Source: Cristatella mucedo
Lineage: Eukaryota; Bryozoa; Phylactolaemata; Cristatellidae
Assembly: GCA_009760855.2 (NCBI GenBank)
Contig: WPIO01000032.1
Coordinates: 2,131,501-2,195,500 of the forward strand
Direction: 5' to 3'
DNA length: 64,000 nt
Shown: positions 48,681 to 61,030 of the stretch, piece after piece
Layout: each line of letters begins with the position of its first letter
Numbering within the stretch: the first letter of the stretch is position 1
The notes under the pieces: model-generated
Database searches by the model: none
Told to the model about the DNA's origin: nothing
The model's input: the letters and a program-made list of their open reading frames with translations, nothing else
Program-made: the position numbers and the translations under genes

Positions 48681-48924
48681 TCTACCAGCCACCAATCGTA
48701 AAAAAAGGTTGCTTCTTTCGGAAAGAAACGACAGCTTCATCCAGAAACAGTCTCAGTCAGCGCTCCAAAAGAGTGCCGACCAAACGGCTCTTCGATGCTT
48801 CTATAGATACTGCTGTCCTCCTCGTGGAGCGGCTGAACCTTCTCTGCACCAACGGTAGCTTCGATCGGATGACTCAACCGATTTGGTAAAAAAAAAGAGA
48901 GAAGTTGGTGCCGCTATTTGGGCG

Positions 48925-48960
48925 GCCTGAAGAGGCGCCTGATCAGGCGCCTCTTCAGGC
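48925..48960. repeat. Perfect 36-bp palindrome
   Basis: The sequence reads GCCTGAAGAGGCGCCTGA and then its exact reverse complement with no spacer, centred on TGATCA. A third copy of GAAGAGGCGCCTC is at 49044-49056. No gene is attached. Confidence 0.97.
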
Positions 48961-49199
48961 TCCCTGCCCGGCAGGCTGACCCGGCGCGTCCATACGAGAA
49001 TTTGTCGACTTTTCTCTGGAGAAACGACTTGGAAGTAGCTCGGTGAAGAGGCGCCTCTAGAAAGTGCTCATTGGCCGAAGTGAACTATTGCTAGTTGCCA
49101 TTCCGAGAGGCCGAAGCTCTGCGCTGATAGCACACGACCGGACAATCCGTTTAGGCACGTCCAGTTGGAAAATAAATTGTTTCGCCTTTATAGAGTGCG

Positions 49200-49390
49200 T
49201 GCGGCAAGCCCGGAGCCGCTATTCTGGCCGATCTTTTTTTTGTAGCCACAAAGGAGCGATAAAAGCTATCGCCGGGGCTCGCAGCGGCTATACAGGATCG
49301 CCCACCGCAGGATTCGAAACAACATCGAGGGGGGACGAGACCGAGGTCGCAACCGCCTTGCCCAGTGTGCCGTCGCGGCTAACCCACATG
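49200..49390 (-). mobile_element. SINE family A, GC-rich copy
   Basis: The minus strand gives GACGGCACACTGGGCAAGGC (A-box region) and GTTTCGAATCCTGCGGTGGG (B-box), then a body with CGATAGCTTTTATCGCTCC. It appears among the less decayed SINE heads here. Confidence 0.65.
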
Positions 49391-49779
49391 ATCACCACAG
49401 GCCATTTGAACGGATGATGGCGCAGTTAAAAAAACGATGACCAGCCTGAAACCAACTTGGGAGTTTGCACGCCGGTGCTACGCTCTAGCGGTTTTTTAGC
49501 ACTATCTACCACCCACTACTTCTAATAGCATGTCTCTGGTTGTTTCGCATAAAGGCAGCCCACTTTCTGGAATAGGCTGTGCTCGTAAAAGGATGTTTTA
49601 ACACGGCAGCGTCCGTCCCCTTACATTTATATTGCAATACCATATTTTAACTTTGTGGTTTGAGGCTTTAGGATTTTTGTGTGCAGTGTTTAGGGGTTGA
49701 ATATTTTGGGTTGGTGGTGTAGCAGTTAATTTTTTAACTTTCTTAGATTTTAGGCTGCATGTGTTAGCGCTTAGCGTAC

Positions 49780-50340
49780 ATGTTTAGACAAAACTATGTG
49801 AAACTTTATATAGGCATTTTACATGCGATGCATGCGAAGCTTTTCAATATATGGCTAGTGATAACATGCACTACGTTCGCACAAAGAAGTACACAAAGGT
49901 CAATTCACACGGACGCTAAAATGCTGTGAGGAACAGATGAGCTTCTGTTTAAATATTATGCCGCATGGATATTGTATATACATATATATGTACATAATTC
50001 ATTTGTACAACGCCCAAGAGAACTTAATCTCTATTCAGGTGCTTCACATATGCCTCGGGGCTCGAGCCCACGACCTCAGCCAGACCTTGGTCGGAGCGAG
50101 CACCTGGTACGCTGGACCAAACATCAGGTGGTAGTGAGTTCAAGGCTTTGCGAGAATATGGACAAAAGGCACTGTCTCTTAAGAATTTGAGGTTTGGACT
50201 GCTTGATGGGGATCTGAACAAACACGGTAACTTAGCAGACTCCTGATATACCAGCCTTCCGTCAAGAGGCTGAACGTTTGGCGAGTAGATGTTACTATCC
50301 CTAGGGGAATGACGTTGGAAGAGCCAGTGCCGCCGTAAGA
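49780..50340 (-). mobile_element. LINE 3' region interrupted by a SINE
   Basis: Reading leftward, the LINE coding end near 50330-50150 gives FLRDSAFCPYSRKALNSLPP, the NSLP block. A SINE at about 49975-50125 intervenes, and LINE 3' UTR resumes at 49960-49790 (GACGCTAAAATGCTGTGAGG on plus). The 121-residue ORF across it is a mixture of the two. Confidence 0.65.
49975..50125 (-). mobile_element. SINE family B nested in a LINE
   Basis: Plus view: CAACGCCCAAGAGAACTTAA, TCTCTATTCAGGTGCTTCAC, GGGGCTCGAGCCCACGACCT and AGACCTTGGTCGG; LINE sequence lies on both sides. Confidence 0.7.
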
Positions 50341-50485
50341 GGGCAGAGTATACCCACCCAGAGTATATATCCAGGATTAAAACGGGCAAACACCACTTTA
50401 TACCACGGGGTTAAAACGGCATAGGCCACTTTATAACTGGCCTGAAAAACAGGCTAGGTCAAACTATACGCCTCCAGGCTAGAAT
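50336..50485. repeat. Left member of an inverted-repeat pair
   Basis: GGGGTTAAAACGGCATAGGC and CACTTTATAACTGGCCTG are the imperfect reverse complement of the block at 51240-51300. It could be the left end of a roughly 1-kb DNA element (50336-51330). Confidence 0.45.
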
Positions 50486-51184
50486 ATACCGTGTCTGAAA
50501 GATGACGCAGAGAACGAATTTGTTAATTATAGCTCTTTTCATTGTTGGTTGTTCTGCGGTTGTTATCCAAAATGAGAACATTCGCAACAAACTTCCACTG
50601 GTATTAGACAAATAACTTGCATCGATGTTTAAAAAGCGTGTAAATGAAAGTGGGACTTTCAATTGATCGCATAAAGCAGTTTCCAGAAGTAGCCGAAGCT
50701 GCGGTCACGGTCAGCTCGCGGCGAAGCAAAGGAGAAATCTGAAAACAACTTACGCTAGTGTGCATTTAAACCCTAACACAGCAAAAATGCGGCACCAGCA
50801 AGGCGACACGGGAAGCCTCTCTTGCAATCGGAAAGTAAATCTTGGGTTTTCAAGATTCCTTATTAAAACGAGGTGCGCTCAGAATTACGTAATATCAATA
50901 CGCTTCGCCGTCTGTAACCGTACAGAGTCACAATGACAGTGCGCATTGCTATGCTGGAGTTTTCGGCACTGCACACAGAGCCCCAGGGCGCTTTCAGTAC
51001 GCATACGGTAGCCAGCACTCCGACGTTAGAAAGAGTTTGTAGAAAAGGTGAGGAAGGTTAGAGATCGGAAAAGGAGTGCCTTAAGATAACAACGGGAGAT
51101 AGCAGAGAATGGAGTGTCTGTATCGACGCCGGCTCTGATTCGAGGGCCATCAAGATTCATGTTTTAATCGCACAAACCTGCTGA

Positions 51185-51330
51185 TATGACGGGTTTAATT
51201 TGGCCCAGAGGGGTATACAGGGGCCTAGCCATAATATACCTCCGGGGTATAAAGTGGAATAGGCCATTTAACCCCGGGTATACTCAGGCCTTGGGGTGTA
51301 CTCTAGCCTGTTACACCGGTTCAATAGTAA
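51185..51330. repeat. Right member of an inverted-repeat pair
   Basis: GGGGTATAAAGTGGAATAGG and CCATTTAACCCCGGGTATAC pair with the left block. No transposase ORF lies between them. Confidence 0.45.
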
Positions 51331-51609
51331 TCACGCTCGTGTGGAGACAGCACTGCAGGGGGCAACTATTCAACAAGTACGCACAGCACGTGTTCGGAAG
51401 AGTGCGATGATTGCAACGCAGAATGTGACTGGCTCGGTGAGCGAATCAGTAGCATTTTTGAATAATGATATCGATAAGGTGTATATAAAGGATAGGTTTT
51501 TAGGAGTGAGATTGGCTTTTTAACACAATTTTGGCCTTAAACAAACTGGTCACAGTGGAAAATGTGCCAATAACTTAAATTGTCTACCAAAAGCGTGCTC
51601 ATTTTTTGA

Positions 51610-52130
51610 GTCAGCTGGCCATCAAACAGGAGAAACTTCATCCAATGAAATCCATTCAGCATGCAAGTTGTGTCTTCCTCCCTGCGTAAAATTGGCTTTC
51701 AATGTGTGAACAACTCGGCAGCAAGAAAAGTCTTTCCTGAGCTTTGCAACTTCAAAACTGCAATACCTCTCTTCAACTTGCACGGGATATCCATCAAAGG
51801 CTTCTTATCAAGAAGCACTTTAATATTAAGGTTATGTCGCTCACTATTAGGTGTCTTTATTTTCGGGCTCTGAATTCCTGCTTGAAATACCCCACAATCG
51901 GGTTTCACACCATACCGTCACAGTTCCTCTAACTCGAGTAAGTTCATCGAGCCTCTAACGAACCTTATTCTTTTGGACGAGGTACTCCCAAGGCATGAAA
52001 ATTGCATCGACCGATATCACCTGATTTGACAATATTTAAAAGAGGCCACTAACCTAAAATCTCCTCACAACATTTTCTCGATCCTTTCGCCGCTTTTGCT
52101 TATGTTTGCTGACGTTGTACATGGTATCAT
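51610..52130 (+). mobile_element. Probable second-type CR1-like LINE remnant
   Basis: LQLQCVNNSAARKVF-like and LTIFKRGH-like blocks resemble the LQ.VQNSAARLV and TFKKRLKTYLF segments of CR1-type RTs, but with many stops. A short trailing piece (ATGTTAAGTGCCAAGAAAGA) near 52185 recalls the family 3' end. Confidence 0.4.
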
Positions 52131-53954
52131 AAATCAATTAACTTACTTTCCACCATATGTTATTAGCTTATTTTCCACCATATGTTAAGTGCCAAGAAAG
52201 AGCCGTAGCTCTCTTATGACGATATAAAGCTTTGATCGCAAAGTAGTCCGTTGATTGCAGAGCCTTTGTAATTCTTTTGTATTTGCGAAAGGCCGGTCTG
52301 CAAGGGCGAATACGCAAGAGTCAATCGATGGCTATTGCTTTCAGCTACTCATGATTTTTGCTATATCTGTGAACTTGTGTTACGCATCAGAGAGGCAGCA
52401 ATCGTGCAATAAGGCTTCTGCTATGGCCGTAGATTCAGACTGAAAATTCACTACTAGTCGCGGGTTAAAAGCTAATGAATGAGCTGCCCTAACTGGCCCA
52501 AATATCGGAAAAGGTGAGTCGCTAAATGCTCTTTCTTTGTGCTGGCAGACTAGAATACGAGCCTAGCTCAATATTTTGAGGAGATTCAGTCAGCCAAAAG
52601 GAAAAATGTGGCGGTGACTCCAGCATGCTATGTTTAAATCTAAACCTTTTCTAGAGGTCGTTGGCGAGGAAACTGGCTTGAGGTCAATAATTCAGAAATG
52701 CTATTAAAACAGTAACGTAGCAAATGCGCCCATATATAAGGTTGTGGGATTGGTCTAGCCTGACGTACGGTTCGCGTCATACTTTGGCGTTAGCAATTGA
52801 TATTACTAACTAGAAGTGTAACTACGTAGTTGTTGCTTCCGTTCCAACTGCTCTTGCACGAAGAAAATCGCTGCAAATTCCTGAGATATTGCGTCACTTT
52901 GAGCAATGTCACCCGTTGTTTCTTTCAGGTTCACGTATGCCGTCGCATCGAGGTGAACAAATGGTCGTTAATAAGACATCTGGATCTTATTTCAAGCGGC
53001 CTTACTGAAACGCGCCTAGGATGCCATTCAATGTGCCTCGTCGGTTTTTTTGGCAGTAACATGCATATAGAATAAATCGCCAAGGAAATTGTCTGAAATT
53101 GGGTGCAGAACATCATATGGCTTGTTTAAAAGCTTCAGGATCGGGGCCATCCTTAAGATTGCCATGTAAGGTAACCAGAAAGGTAACCAGTTCTTAAGGT
53201 TGCCAGGTGGTGCCCATGTTGAATCAGATGCTGGATCAAACCACAATTACTTACGTCACAATTGGCTTTTCACGAAATTCGATTATCAAGAAATCGCTCA
53301 CATTAGCTTTTAGGCCTAGGTCATAAAATAGAGTAGCCGTGGACCAACGTGGCGTCGTCTGCCATTAGTTTGACTATAAAAACTTGCAGTTTAGTTGTTC
53401 AGATTAGTATTACGCAAGTTGGAGACGATTGGCTGCCACAAGTAATCGCACCTGCGGCTCTGAGTTGCCAGTATGTTCAATGATATGCTGCCCGAATGAA
53501 AGCCGGCATAAATAAATAGTACAATAAGAAATTGGGTCTTCCTTCAGGGGGCGTTACCAACTACTAAAGCTTGTATGGGGAGTTGTAAATCAAGTCAATT
53601 CAGACTACAAGCACAATAACAATGCACGATTAAAGCATTTAAAATGCACGTATGCAGCCATGCTCCATCAAAGAACAATTAAGAGTCGCCTTTGATGCAG
53701 CTATCTAATAAGAAAAGTATTTTAATGTCTGAGCAATGAGTTTGAATAAGGCTTTGAAGGTCGGCAAGGAAGCAAGTCACGCGAAGAACTAGCTAAAACA
53801 AAAAACAACAATGCAGGGTCAGGGAGCCCAGCTAAGTGACCTACAACTGCACTGTTTGAATTCCTAACGCTGCACAGGACGCTATCTCGCGAACGAAATA
53901 GCGAGTAACAATGCTCGAACTCAGCCGATACCGCACAAATTAATAAAAAGGAAT

Positions 53955-54060
53955 GTCAGCTGATTTAGCAGCCTCACTTACATTGCAGCAGAAGAGCCAC
54001 AGAAGCTTTCAGTCCTGCTTTCGGCAGCCAATAAAAAATTACTTACTGCGACACTAAAAT
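53955..54060 (-). mobile_element. SINE family A body fragment
   Basis: AGCTGATTTAGCAGCCTCAC and GCAGCAGAAGAGCCACAGAA on plus match the reversed body; the head is decayed. Confidence 0.55.
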
Positions 54061-55114
54061 TCCTCCCTCGCTCCGACCTGGGCGTTGAAGCAACTTGGGC
54101 CCAGGTAAATATGTCAAGGTGGTTAAGTGACTATAACAAAACTAAGCTCAATATTTTACTTCAATCAAGCGAGAACCAAAACTGACGTGAGAAATCGATA
54201 GGACCTAAAAATAATCTATCAATGCAAATGCATTCACGTCAGTGCTATCTGATGGGCCACTGGAGCATTCCTGCCCGATATTGTCCAGCTATTGCATCGC
54301 CATGAGCAATACCCCGATCGGGGTTCTGGGCTCTCATACTCTTCTCTCGTCGTCAAAGCATTACTGCTTTTCGCCTCTGCAGCTAGCGTGTAGCATTGTT
54401 TTACAAAAAAACTTCATTCGTTAGAAAATTGCATACCATTAACAGTTAGCATATAGGCAGAGAAGAATCTTGTGGCGAATGTAATATCGCTAGGATTACG
54501 GATCGGTGACTGAGAGCCGAGACAGAAGTACTTTTTTTAGTAGGGGTCTCAGAAGGGAACGGAAATGTCGTACGACCTCACAGCGTAACCCCCACTCAAA
54601 TACGCATGCATGAAAGTGCTCTTAGCTTGATTGCCAGCTACCGTTGTTCACGTATTAACATGTAAAACACTATTTGCCAGCTCGTATTTCATGCAGAATA
54701 TTTCGGTGAGAACCTGCGTAATAGGTTGTACACAAAGACCGAGGAGCTATGCGAAGACTTACATGACCTGAAAACTTCTTCGTCAACAATGAAGATGCCC
54801 ATCTCAAGGGCTATTACTCACCGGATCCATGCAAGCGTAGTCACAGCTGTTAGCAATAAGAAAATATCAGTTCAATTACAAATATACTTTGTAGCCAACA
54901 TTAAAATTAGTTGTTTGCCTATGGCCAGAAAACCTTTAAGCCGGATGCAGGCGACGACAGGGTTAGCACCAAAGTGGTGGTACGTGGAGAGCCAAGCCAA
55001 AAAAGCTATGAAAATTCCACTTAAAATTGTTCAAGGCTTGAAAGCCTATAAGCACTTACGTGTAGGAACATCAAGACCGGCGACAGCATATTAACGTGAC
55101 TATGGAATACTTCT

Positions 55115-56640
55115 TCTTACTTGAGGTTAGCTTAGTTTGTTTGATTTGCTTGTTTTGCTTGATCTTAAGGTATATTTTCATACTATCGACCACCGAGTCC
55201 TTCTCGAGCGCCTCTCATCTTGCCTGGGCATCACTGGCAATGCACTACAATGGTGTATGTCCCACCTCAGTGGGAGGCTCCGGAGTTTTGATGTGACAGG
55301 AAAAAGATAATCCGAGAAACTACTGACGTATGAGGTACCTTAGGGCTCTGTGCTCAATCTACATGTTTCACGGTTAATACTCTCCCTCTTACCGATGTGA
55401 TTACCACGCAACCTAGGCTTTCACTTCCATGTAAATTACATTCAGTCGAACTTTTGCTTTAATCTCTCTCAGCCCACCAGCTCATCAAATTCTCGCAACT
55501 CTCTTGCTTCATGTATTGATGACATCAAACTTGGATGGCAGTACATTTTCCAAAGCTAAATGACTACAAAGCCAACTTACTAATTATGGGAAAACCAACT
55601 GTTGATTCAGATATTGGAATAAGTAATGCTCAGAATCGACTCTGCCGCGACGGCACACTAGGGAAGACGGTTGCTTATCATGACATCTATCCCGAGGTCG
55701 TGGGTTTGAATTCTGCTGTGAGCGATCCCCTATTGCAGCTGCAAACAGTGGCAATAGCCTAAACGGCTTTTTTTGCCGCTCTACAAAAAAGAGGCTGTTA
55801 AATCAGCTAGCTTTTTTGTATATCTCTTGATATCTGTACGTAATCTAGGTGCCCTATTCTAAAGTGACCTTTCATTAGACGACCACACCAGCACTAGTGA
55901 AGTCTGCCTACTTCCAGCTACATAACATTGCTAAAATTAAGGCTTGCTGAGACAGGGAAAGTACATCTAAACTGGTTCCATGCATTTGCAACATTCAGTC
56001 TTGACTTGACTCACTGCTTTCTGTTCTTCTGGCCTGGCCCAAAACTATGCAGTAAGGATTGTGTGTTTCGAGCTTCGAAAATACCACAACACACCTTTTC
56101 CTCACCAACCTGCACTGGCTCCCAGTCAAGCAGTACATCGACTTCAAGCTTCTGTCAATTACTTTTACACTCCTTCATTCTTTGGCTCCTGCCTACATAT
56201 TTGATCTACTCCCCCAACCGGCTAAGCATAGTAGTACTCGCTTTCGTAATCTAATCGTTTACCTCGTAAGAACCTCAAATCATTTGGAGACAATGCCTTT
56301 GGTTCGTATGCTCCCAAAGCCTGGAACTCAATTCTGACTGACATCACATCCCCTGACTTGAAATTTAAAAATAAGCTTAAAATGCACTTATTTATCACAC
56401 CAATTAGTGAGTCCTTGTGATACGACATTTGAGTACTTATGCATGCTGACACTGCATCCTGCTACTAACTATAATAGCATGCTAGCCCTGTGCAGTCACC
56501 TCTAAACATGTTATACTTGTCATTAAGCTTGCTACCACTAACCATTTGATCATGCTTCCTCTGCAGCAATTGTAAAGTGCCTAGAAAGAGATCAAGTCCT
56601 TTGAGGGCTTTATATGTTTGTTTTATTATCATAACATACC
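55115..56640 (+). mobile_element. CR1/L2-type LINE relic with a nested SINE
   Basis: The longest LINE relic here. It carries HTIDHRVLLERLSSCLG, KLNDYKANLLIMGKPT (about 55550-55600), then a SINE at about 55640-55830, then RNLGALF-type and TSTSEVCLLPATQH-type decayed blocks, FKLLSITFTLLHSLAPAYIF near 56150-56200 and NHLETMPLVRMLPKPGTQF near 56280-56335. It ends in the family 3' UTR and an A/T-rich tail. Multiple stops; not functional. Confidence 0.85.
55640..55830 (+). mobile_element. SINE family A nested in a LINE
   Basis: GACGGCACACTAGGGAAGAC (A-box region), GAGGTCGTGGGTTTGAATTC (B-box), GCGATCCCCTATTGCAGCTG, and the ending GGCTGTTAAATCAGCTAGC with a T-run. LINE sequence homologous to 2260-2330 resumes right after it. 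Confidence 0.8.
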
Positions 56641-56644
56641 AAGG

Positions 56645-59015
56645 CTAAATGCAGAAGGAGCTAATCCACTGGCATGCCAAGTACTGTATGCTGGTACTCT
56701 AAAGTAGACAGCATGCAGTCGTAAGTCTTTATGTCGGGTTAGTCCTTCTGCCATAGGCATTATCTATTTGAAATTTGGACCTCAGGTCAACACTCAATAG
56801 GCGTTCAATGGATTTAAGCTATTGGTCTGCATTTTCCCTAGATCTTAATTAATCTGGCTATGATAAACTTAATGACGTCCAGACAGGGATTATTGGAATG
56901 GTCCATTCCTGATATTGCCCTAGCTGTTCGAATGGGATTTTAGTGTTTGGCTTTCATCCGAAGTTATTTCGTGTAGTAGGCAGTCATGGAGATTCAGGTA
57001 CAGAGACAACTACAAACTAATATCAATGCCAAATTCCAAAGGGGTTAGGAATGAGAAAGATAGATATCAGTCCAGATCTGAAGAAGACAGTCCGTGATAT
57101 GTATGGAACCAGAGGGCTCGGCACTCAGAAACTACACTGAGCAGTGACATTAAAACAGACCTGTGAAACCAGGAGCTGTTGCCTTTGAATTCAAATAGTG
57201 ACCTAACAACGGCATCATCTTGACATACGCAACTGTAAAAGGCTATTAAGGTGATAACTTTAATAAACACCACTGATAATTTTGCAACTGAGGCTGCATC
57301 ATATACTATCTACATCTCAGTCAATTTGATAGTAATTGAGCGACAACTAGGTAATAGCTAACAGCTGGCTTTGGCTCGGCCATCTTGCCCACTTACCAAA
57401 CCAGGTGATCAAATTCATTTATTGAAGTAAAACCAACAGAATGCAAAATCATAGCACAGTGCCGAAGCCACGTATACAATGTACAGCCCGATGAAGTTGA
57501 CGTCCATTCTGACAAAAATGCGGTACATTTTTCTGTTTAAACATTAAAGAACATACATCACAAGCAAAAGCACAATGGCAGTGCCAAGGATGCACAGCTC
57601 TAAGCAAGCCATTTGTGAAACGTACCAATTAGCTGAACTGCATGTGCCGCATAGCTATAGCCTATACCGAAACGTCGTAGACAGGCTTCGCATGTTGCTC
57701 TCATCAAACAATACGAGGAAGACAGCTCATATAGGACTAGATAGCAATATCGAGGTAACCAAGCACTTCAAGCTTGTCGAGTGAAGGTTGCATTCAAGCA
57801 GTCGAGTCACTTATTCCACAGGGTGGCTTCTAAAATCACCCAGGCCATGTGACACGCACCTATCCAGCTGGTATTACCAAAGCGCTATATAAATGAATTA
57901 TAAAAGCAAATGAGATAAGCTATGGTAAGAATATCACATAAGTGACCAGATACGTCCATCTACACCCATGTAACAAGTCTGCAAATACACTCAACACCTA
58001 CAGAAGTTCTCAGGGCAGCTCAGCTAAAGAATCAAGCTAAAGCACGCCTTCAAGCTACAGCACAAATAATCGATAACTGAGTTTCCACATTCACATTTCC
58101 ATAATGCTAGTATCGTGACAGACTTTATATAAATGGACAAACGCATGCACACACACACACACACACCGTTGCTGTGGTCCTAAACTGTACAAGTCAGCTG
58201 TATTGTGAGATGGCCTGCGGTTGCCCCCTGTAACCCAGATCAAGGAATTTGATCGATCCAACAGCTGCACCAACCAGGCATGTGCTAGCGATGCTCTAAT
58301 GCTGCTTCTGCTCAATCCCACCAGCCTTAACCAAAGTCATCTTTCCGGCTCTACCCAGCCGGGCAGTGTTTTAATATATCTTTATGAGTCGCGGACCCCT
58401 TTGAATATCGTGTGAAGCAATGGGTCTCTCCATACAAAATGCAAATGACCACATGAACACATCGTGACAGGCAATGATGCTACTGAAAACAGATAGCCTC
58501 ATACCCTATATAGCATACAAAAGATTATTAAAGAAAATCTTTACAAAAATGATGTTTGTCATTAAATAAAATATGCAAATTGAAAAAAACGTTTATTCAA
58601 GTCTGCAGTTCATTTCAATGAGAAGGTTGCAGCCTTTTGGCTTGAACAAGACGATGAAGCTGTAGAGTGGTCTTTACCAAGGCGACATTCGTGTCGTTTT
58701 TTGACATCCAATCGATTTTGACTTAAATTTTGATTCGAACATGTGCTGAACTCCTGACTTACAAAGATATGCAGTGGCTAATGAAATCAAAGCACCGATA
58801 GCTCACTTCACCAGACGAGCTTGTTTCAACTCATACCAGAATGCTCCAAGGTTGTTTGAATTGACTTGTGTAACCTTTCCCTTCACCTCAGATAAATGAA
58901 AACAGCTTTGCCAACATTTCTACTACTAATGCATTCTAAATAGCAAAGTTAATGATTATGAATCCGCATTTTAATTCTAAGGTCACCTACGCAGAAATAG
59001 CAACATACAAATTTA
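56645..59015. other. No gene seen
   Basis: AT-rich, with a short (CA)n at 58148-58166 and a possible SINE tail near 57880 (GCGCTATATAAATGAATTAT). ORFs are short and unrecognised. Confidence 0.45.
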
Positions 59016-59019
59016 ACGA

Positions 59020-59085
59020 TACTAGGTCGTTTTCTAGCACCCTAAGCGAACTAAATCTTTACGCAGGTGCTTCCGAAACCAATAA
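59020..59085 (-). mobile_element. SINE family B tail fragment
   Basis: TAGCACCCTAAGCGAACTAA and ATCTTTACGCAGGTGCTTCC on plus, reverse of the family 3' end. Confidence 0.45.
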
Positions 59086-59204
59086 CTACAGGTCAGTGTC
59101 ATGAATAGTATCAAGATTCGATGAGCATGCCAAAGCAAGACACTCATGGACAAGTAAGCTTGCTAAGCACACAGGAACAAAAAAGACAAGTACACTAAGA
59201 CTCA

Positions 59205-59375
59205 ACGCCGCCCTGGTTTGTCCCAGGGACTAAGGTGCTCTCCTTTGAGCACTGATGTCAAGGTGCTTGCCTTTGACGAGGTGGGGTCGTAGGCTAGAGC
59301 CCTGCGGCATAGAGATGTGGACAGAGACTCAGTTCTAGTAAGCTGCTATGTACTAATTAATTATATTAACATTTT
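59205..59375 (+). mobile_element. SINE family B with an internal duplication
   Basis: CCTGGTTTGTCCCAGGGACT, then AAGGTGCTCTCCTTTGAGCA and AAGGTGCTTGCCTTTGACGA look like a small internal duplication; GTAGGCTAGAGCCCTGCGG is the B-box region, and GACTCAGTTCTAGTAAGCTG the tail. Confidence 0.65.
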
Positions 59376-59789
59376 TTTTTCGGGAAAGCTGACAGGAACA
59401 GATACGTCTTTGGCTGAGATCTTTGAATGAGTTCTGAATAATAATCAGATCTACAACGTGCTATCACTGCCTTGAAGAAGTTCACGATCAAACAAAGACA
59501 ATAAGAAAATCAATGACCTTAGGAGTTGAACCCAGTCTCGAGCATCTTCAGTTTCAGCAGAAAGAAGCACAACCAACAACTCGTGAACGCCGTGGCAAAA
59601 AATACAGTGTGGGTCAACCTAAAGGTATACATATACGATCTTCGAACACGTGGATAATGATAAAATGTCAGACGAATCTACTCGAAGCAAGTGTCAGCTT
59701 ATCGGCCAGTGGCCAAGAATAGCACAATTGCAAGTCTATTCCGTGCCATTCTCGAGGTACATCAGGAGACCTGCATGAGTGTCGGCCCC

Positions 59790-59970
59790 AGTTACTGATT
59801 ATACTAGGCCGTGATAGCCCAAGATGAAAGGTGCTCACTCTCCACGACCGAAATCCTGTAGTAGGCGATCCTTTATTGCCAACTGCAAGTGGTGGTGGGA
59901 GCCGTTAAGGCTCTTCTGCTGCTATGCTAATGAGGCTGTTAAACCAGCTAATATTATTACTAAAGAGGGC
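59790..59970 (+). mobile_element. SINE family A
   Basis: GTAGTAGGCGATCCTTTATT, GCCGTTAAGGCTCTTCTGCT and AATGAGGCTGTTAAACCAGC; a clear copy of the family body. The 62-residue plus ORF here is SINE-derived. Confidence 0.75.
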
Positions 59971-60142
59971 AAGAGTCAGAGAATTTCAGTCAAGGATATG
60001 GCCTGGACATGAAGTGATGTTTTAAACCACTCCCATTAAATGCAGTCAAGGTGCTGTCTAATTGCTAAGCACTGCAGGCACTTCACGAGCTACGAGACAA
60101 CTAAAAAGCTAATACTAGCCATTATCTAATAACTTTAATATC

Positions 60143-60425
60143 AGTAATAATAACAATACATTTGATAAAACACCCTCATAAAACTCAATCTCTTTCTAGG
60201 CACTTTCTGTTTGCTGCAAAGGAAGCACAATCGAACTGTAAGCAGCAGCATGCTCAACAAACAAAAGAATAACATGGTTAGGGGTGACATGCACAGGATC
60301 TGCATGCAAGTATGGTTGGTGGAAGCATGCACTGTGTCAGCACACATAAGCATATAAAGAACAAATCACAAGGACCCACTAAATGCTGTGATAAATAGAT
60401 GAGTTTTAGTTTGTTTTTTAAACTG
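60143..60425 (-). mobile_element. LINE 3' UTR fragment
   Basis: Starts with AATAATAACAATACATTTGA on plus, then ACTCAATCTCTTTCTAGGCA and the ACATGGTTAGGGGTGACATG segment shared with 27700, 28220 and 29420. Noncoding remnant. Confidence 0.7.
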
Positions 60426-60947
60426 ACAAGTCAGGATTTCCAGTACCAAACTGCTATGATTATTACTCATAGGGATACACTGACCAATCCCGAGAACTCC
60501 ATACCAGTTGCCATCTCTTCTCATACTAGCCCGGCATTCTCATCCACAGGTGGTCTACAGTCGGTTTAAAGACACAAAACCTACTTAAGCAGCAAACAAT
60601 GAGGCTGGAATGACTTTTTCTAGCCCCTTCCAGGGGCCGGGCTGCCAATTTCGAAAGAAACATACTCCCTAGCTGTATCAGCCTACCAAAAAATAGCTTC
60701 ACTTGTTATTATTGGCTACACAGGCTGAGATCAGAGGAGCAAGTAGTAAGATTAAGTAGCTGAGGGGGTGGGCAAGACATAAAACTGACCAAAACATTAC
60801 ACCTGCAGACAGTCCCTGGGCACCAGGGAGACAGGCATATTGTAACGTATAACGTAAATGCTGTGCTTAGCTCAGCCTATACAAACGTTCAACTATAGCG
60901 AGCCACTAGCAAAAAACAGCTGCTGCCTCACGATGGACCGTGTGATG

Positions 60948-61030
60948 ACAATAATAATAAGTAACTTGTACAATGCCCTAAGATGACTAAATCTTAGACA
61001 CTTCACAAATACTGTAAAAGAAGCTAGTCA
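60948..61030 (-). mobile_element. SINE family B tail fragment
   Basis: ACAATAATAATAAGTAACTT, GTACAATGCCCTAAGATGAC and TTAGACACTTCACAAATACT on plus. Only the 3' end remains. Confidence 0.5.

Noticed and set aside
50024-50389. A 121-residue host protein
   Set aside because: A fusion of LINE coding end and SINE sequence read in one frame.
54726-55094. A 122-residue Lys-rich plus-strand ORF
   Set aside because: No motif, no splice partner and no supporting context; kept out as likely chance.
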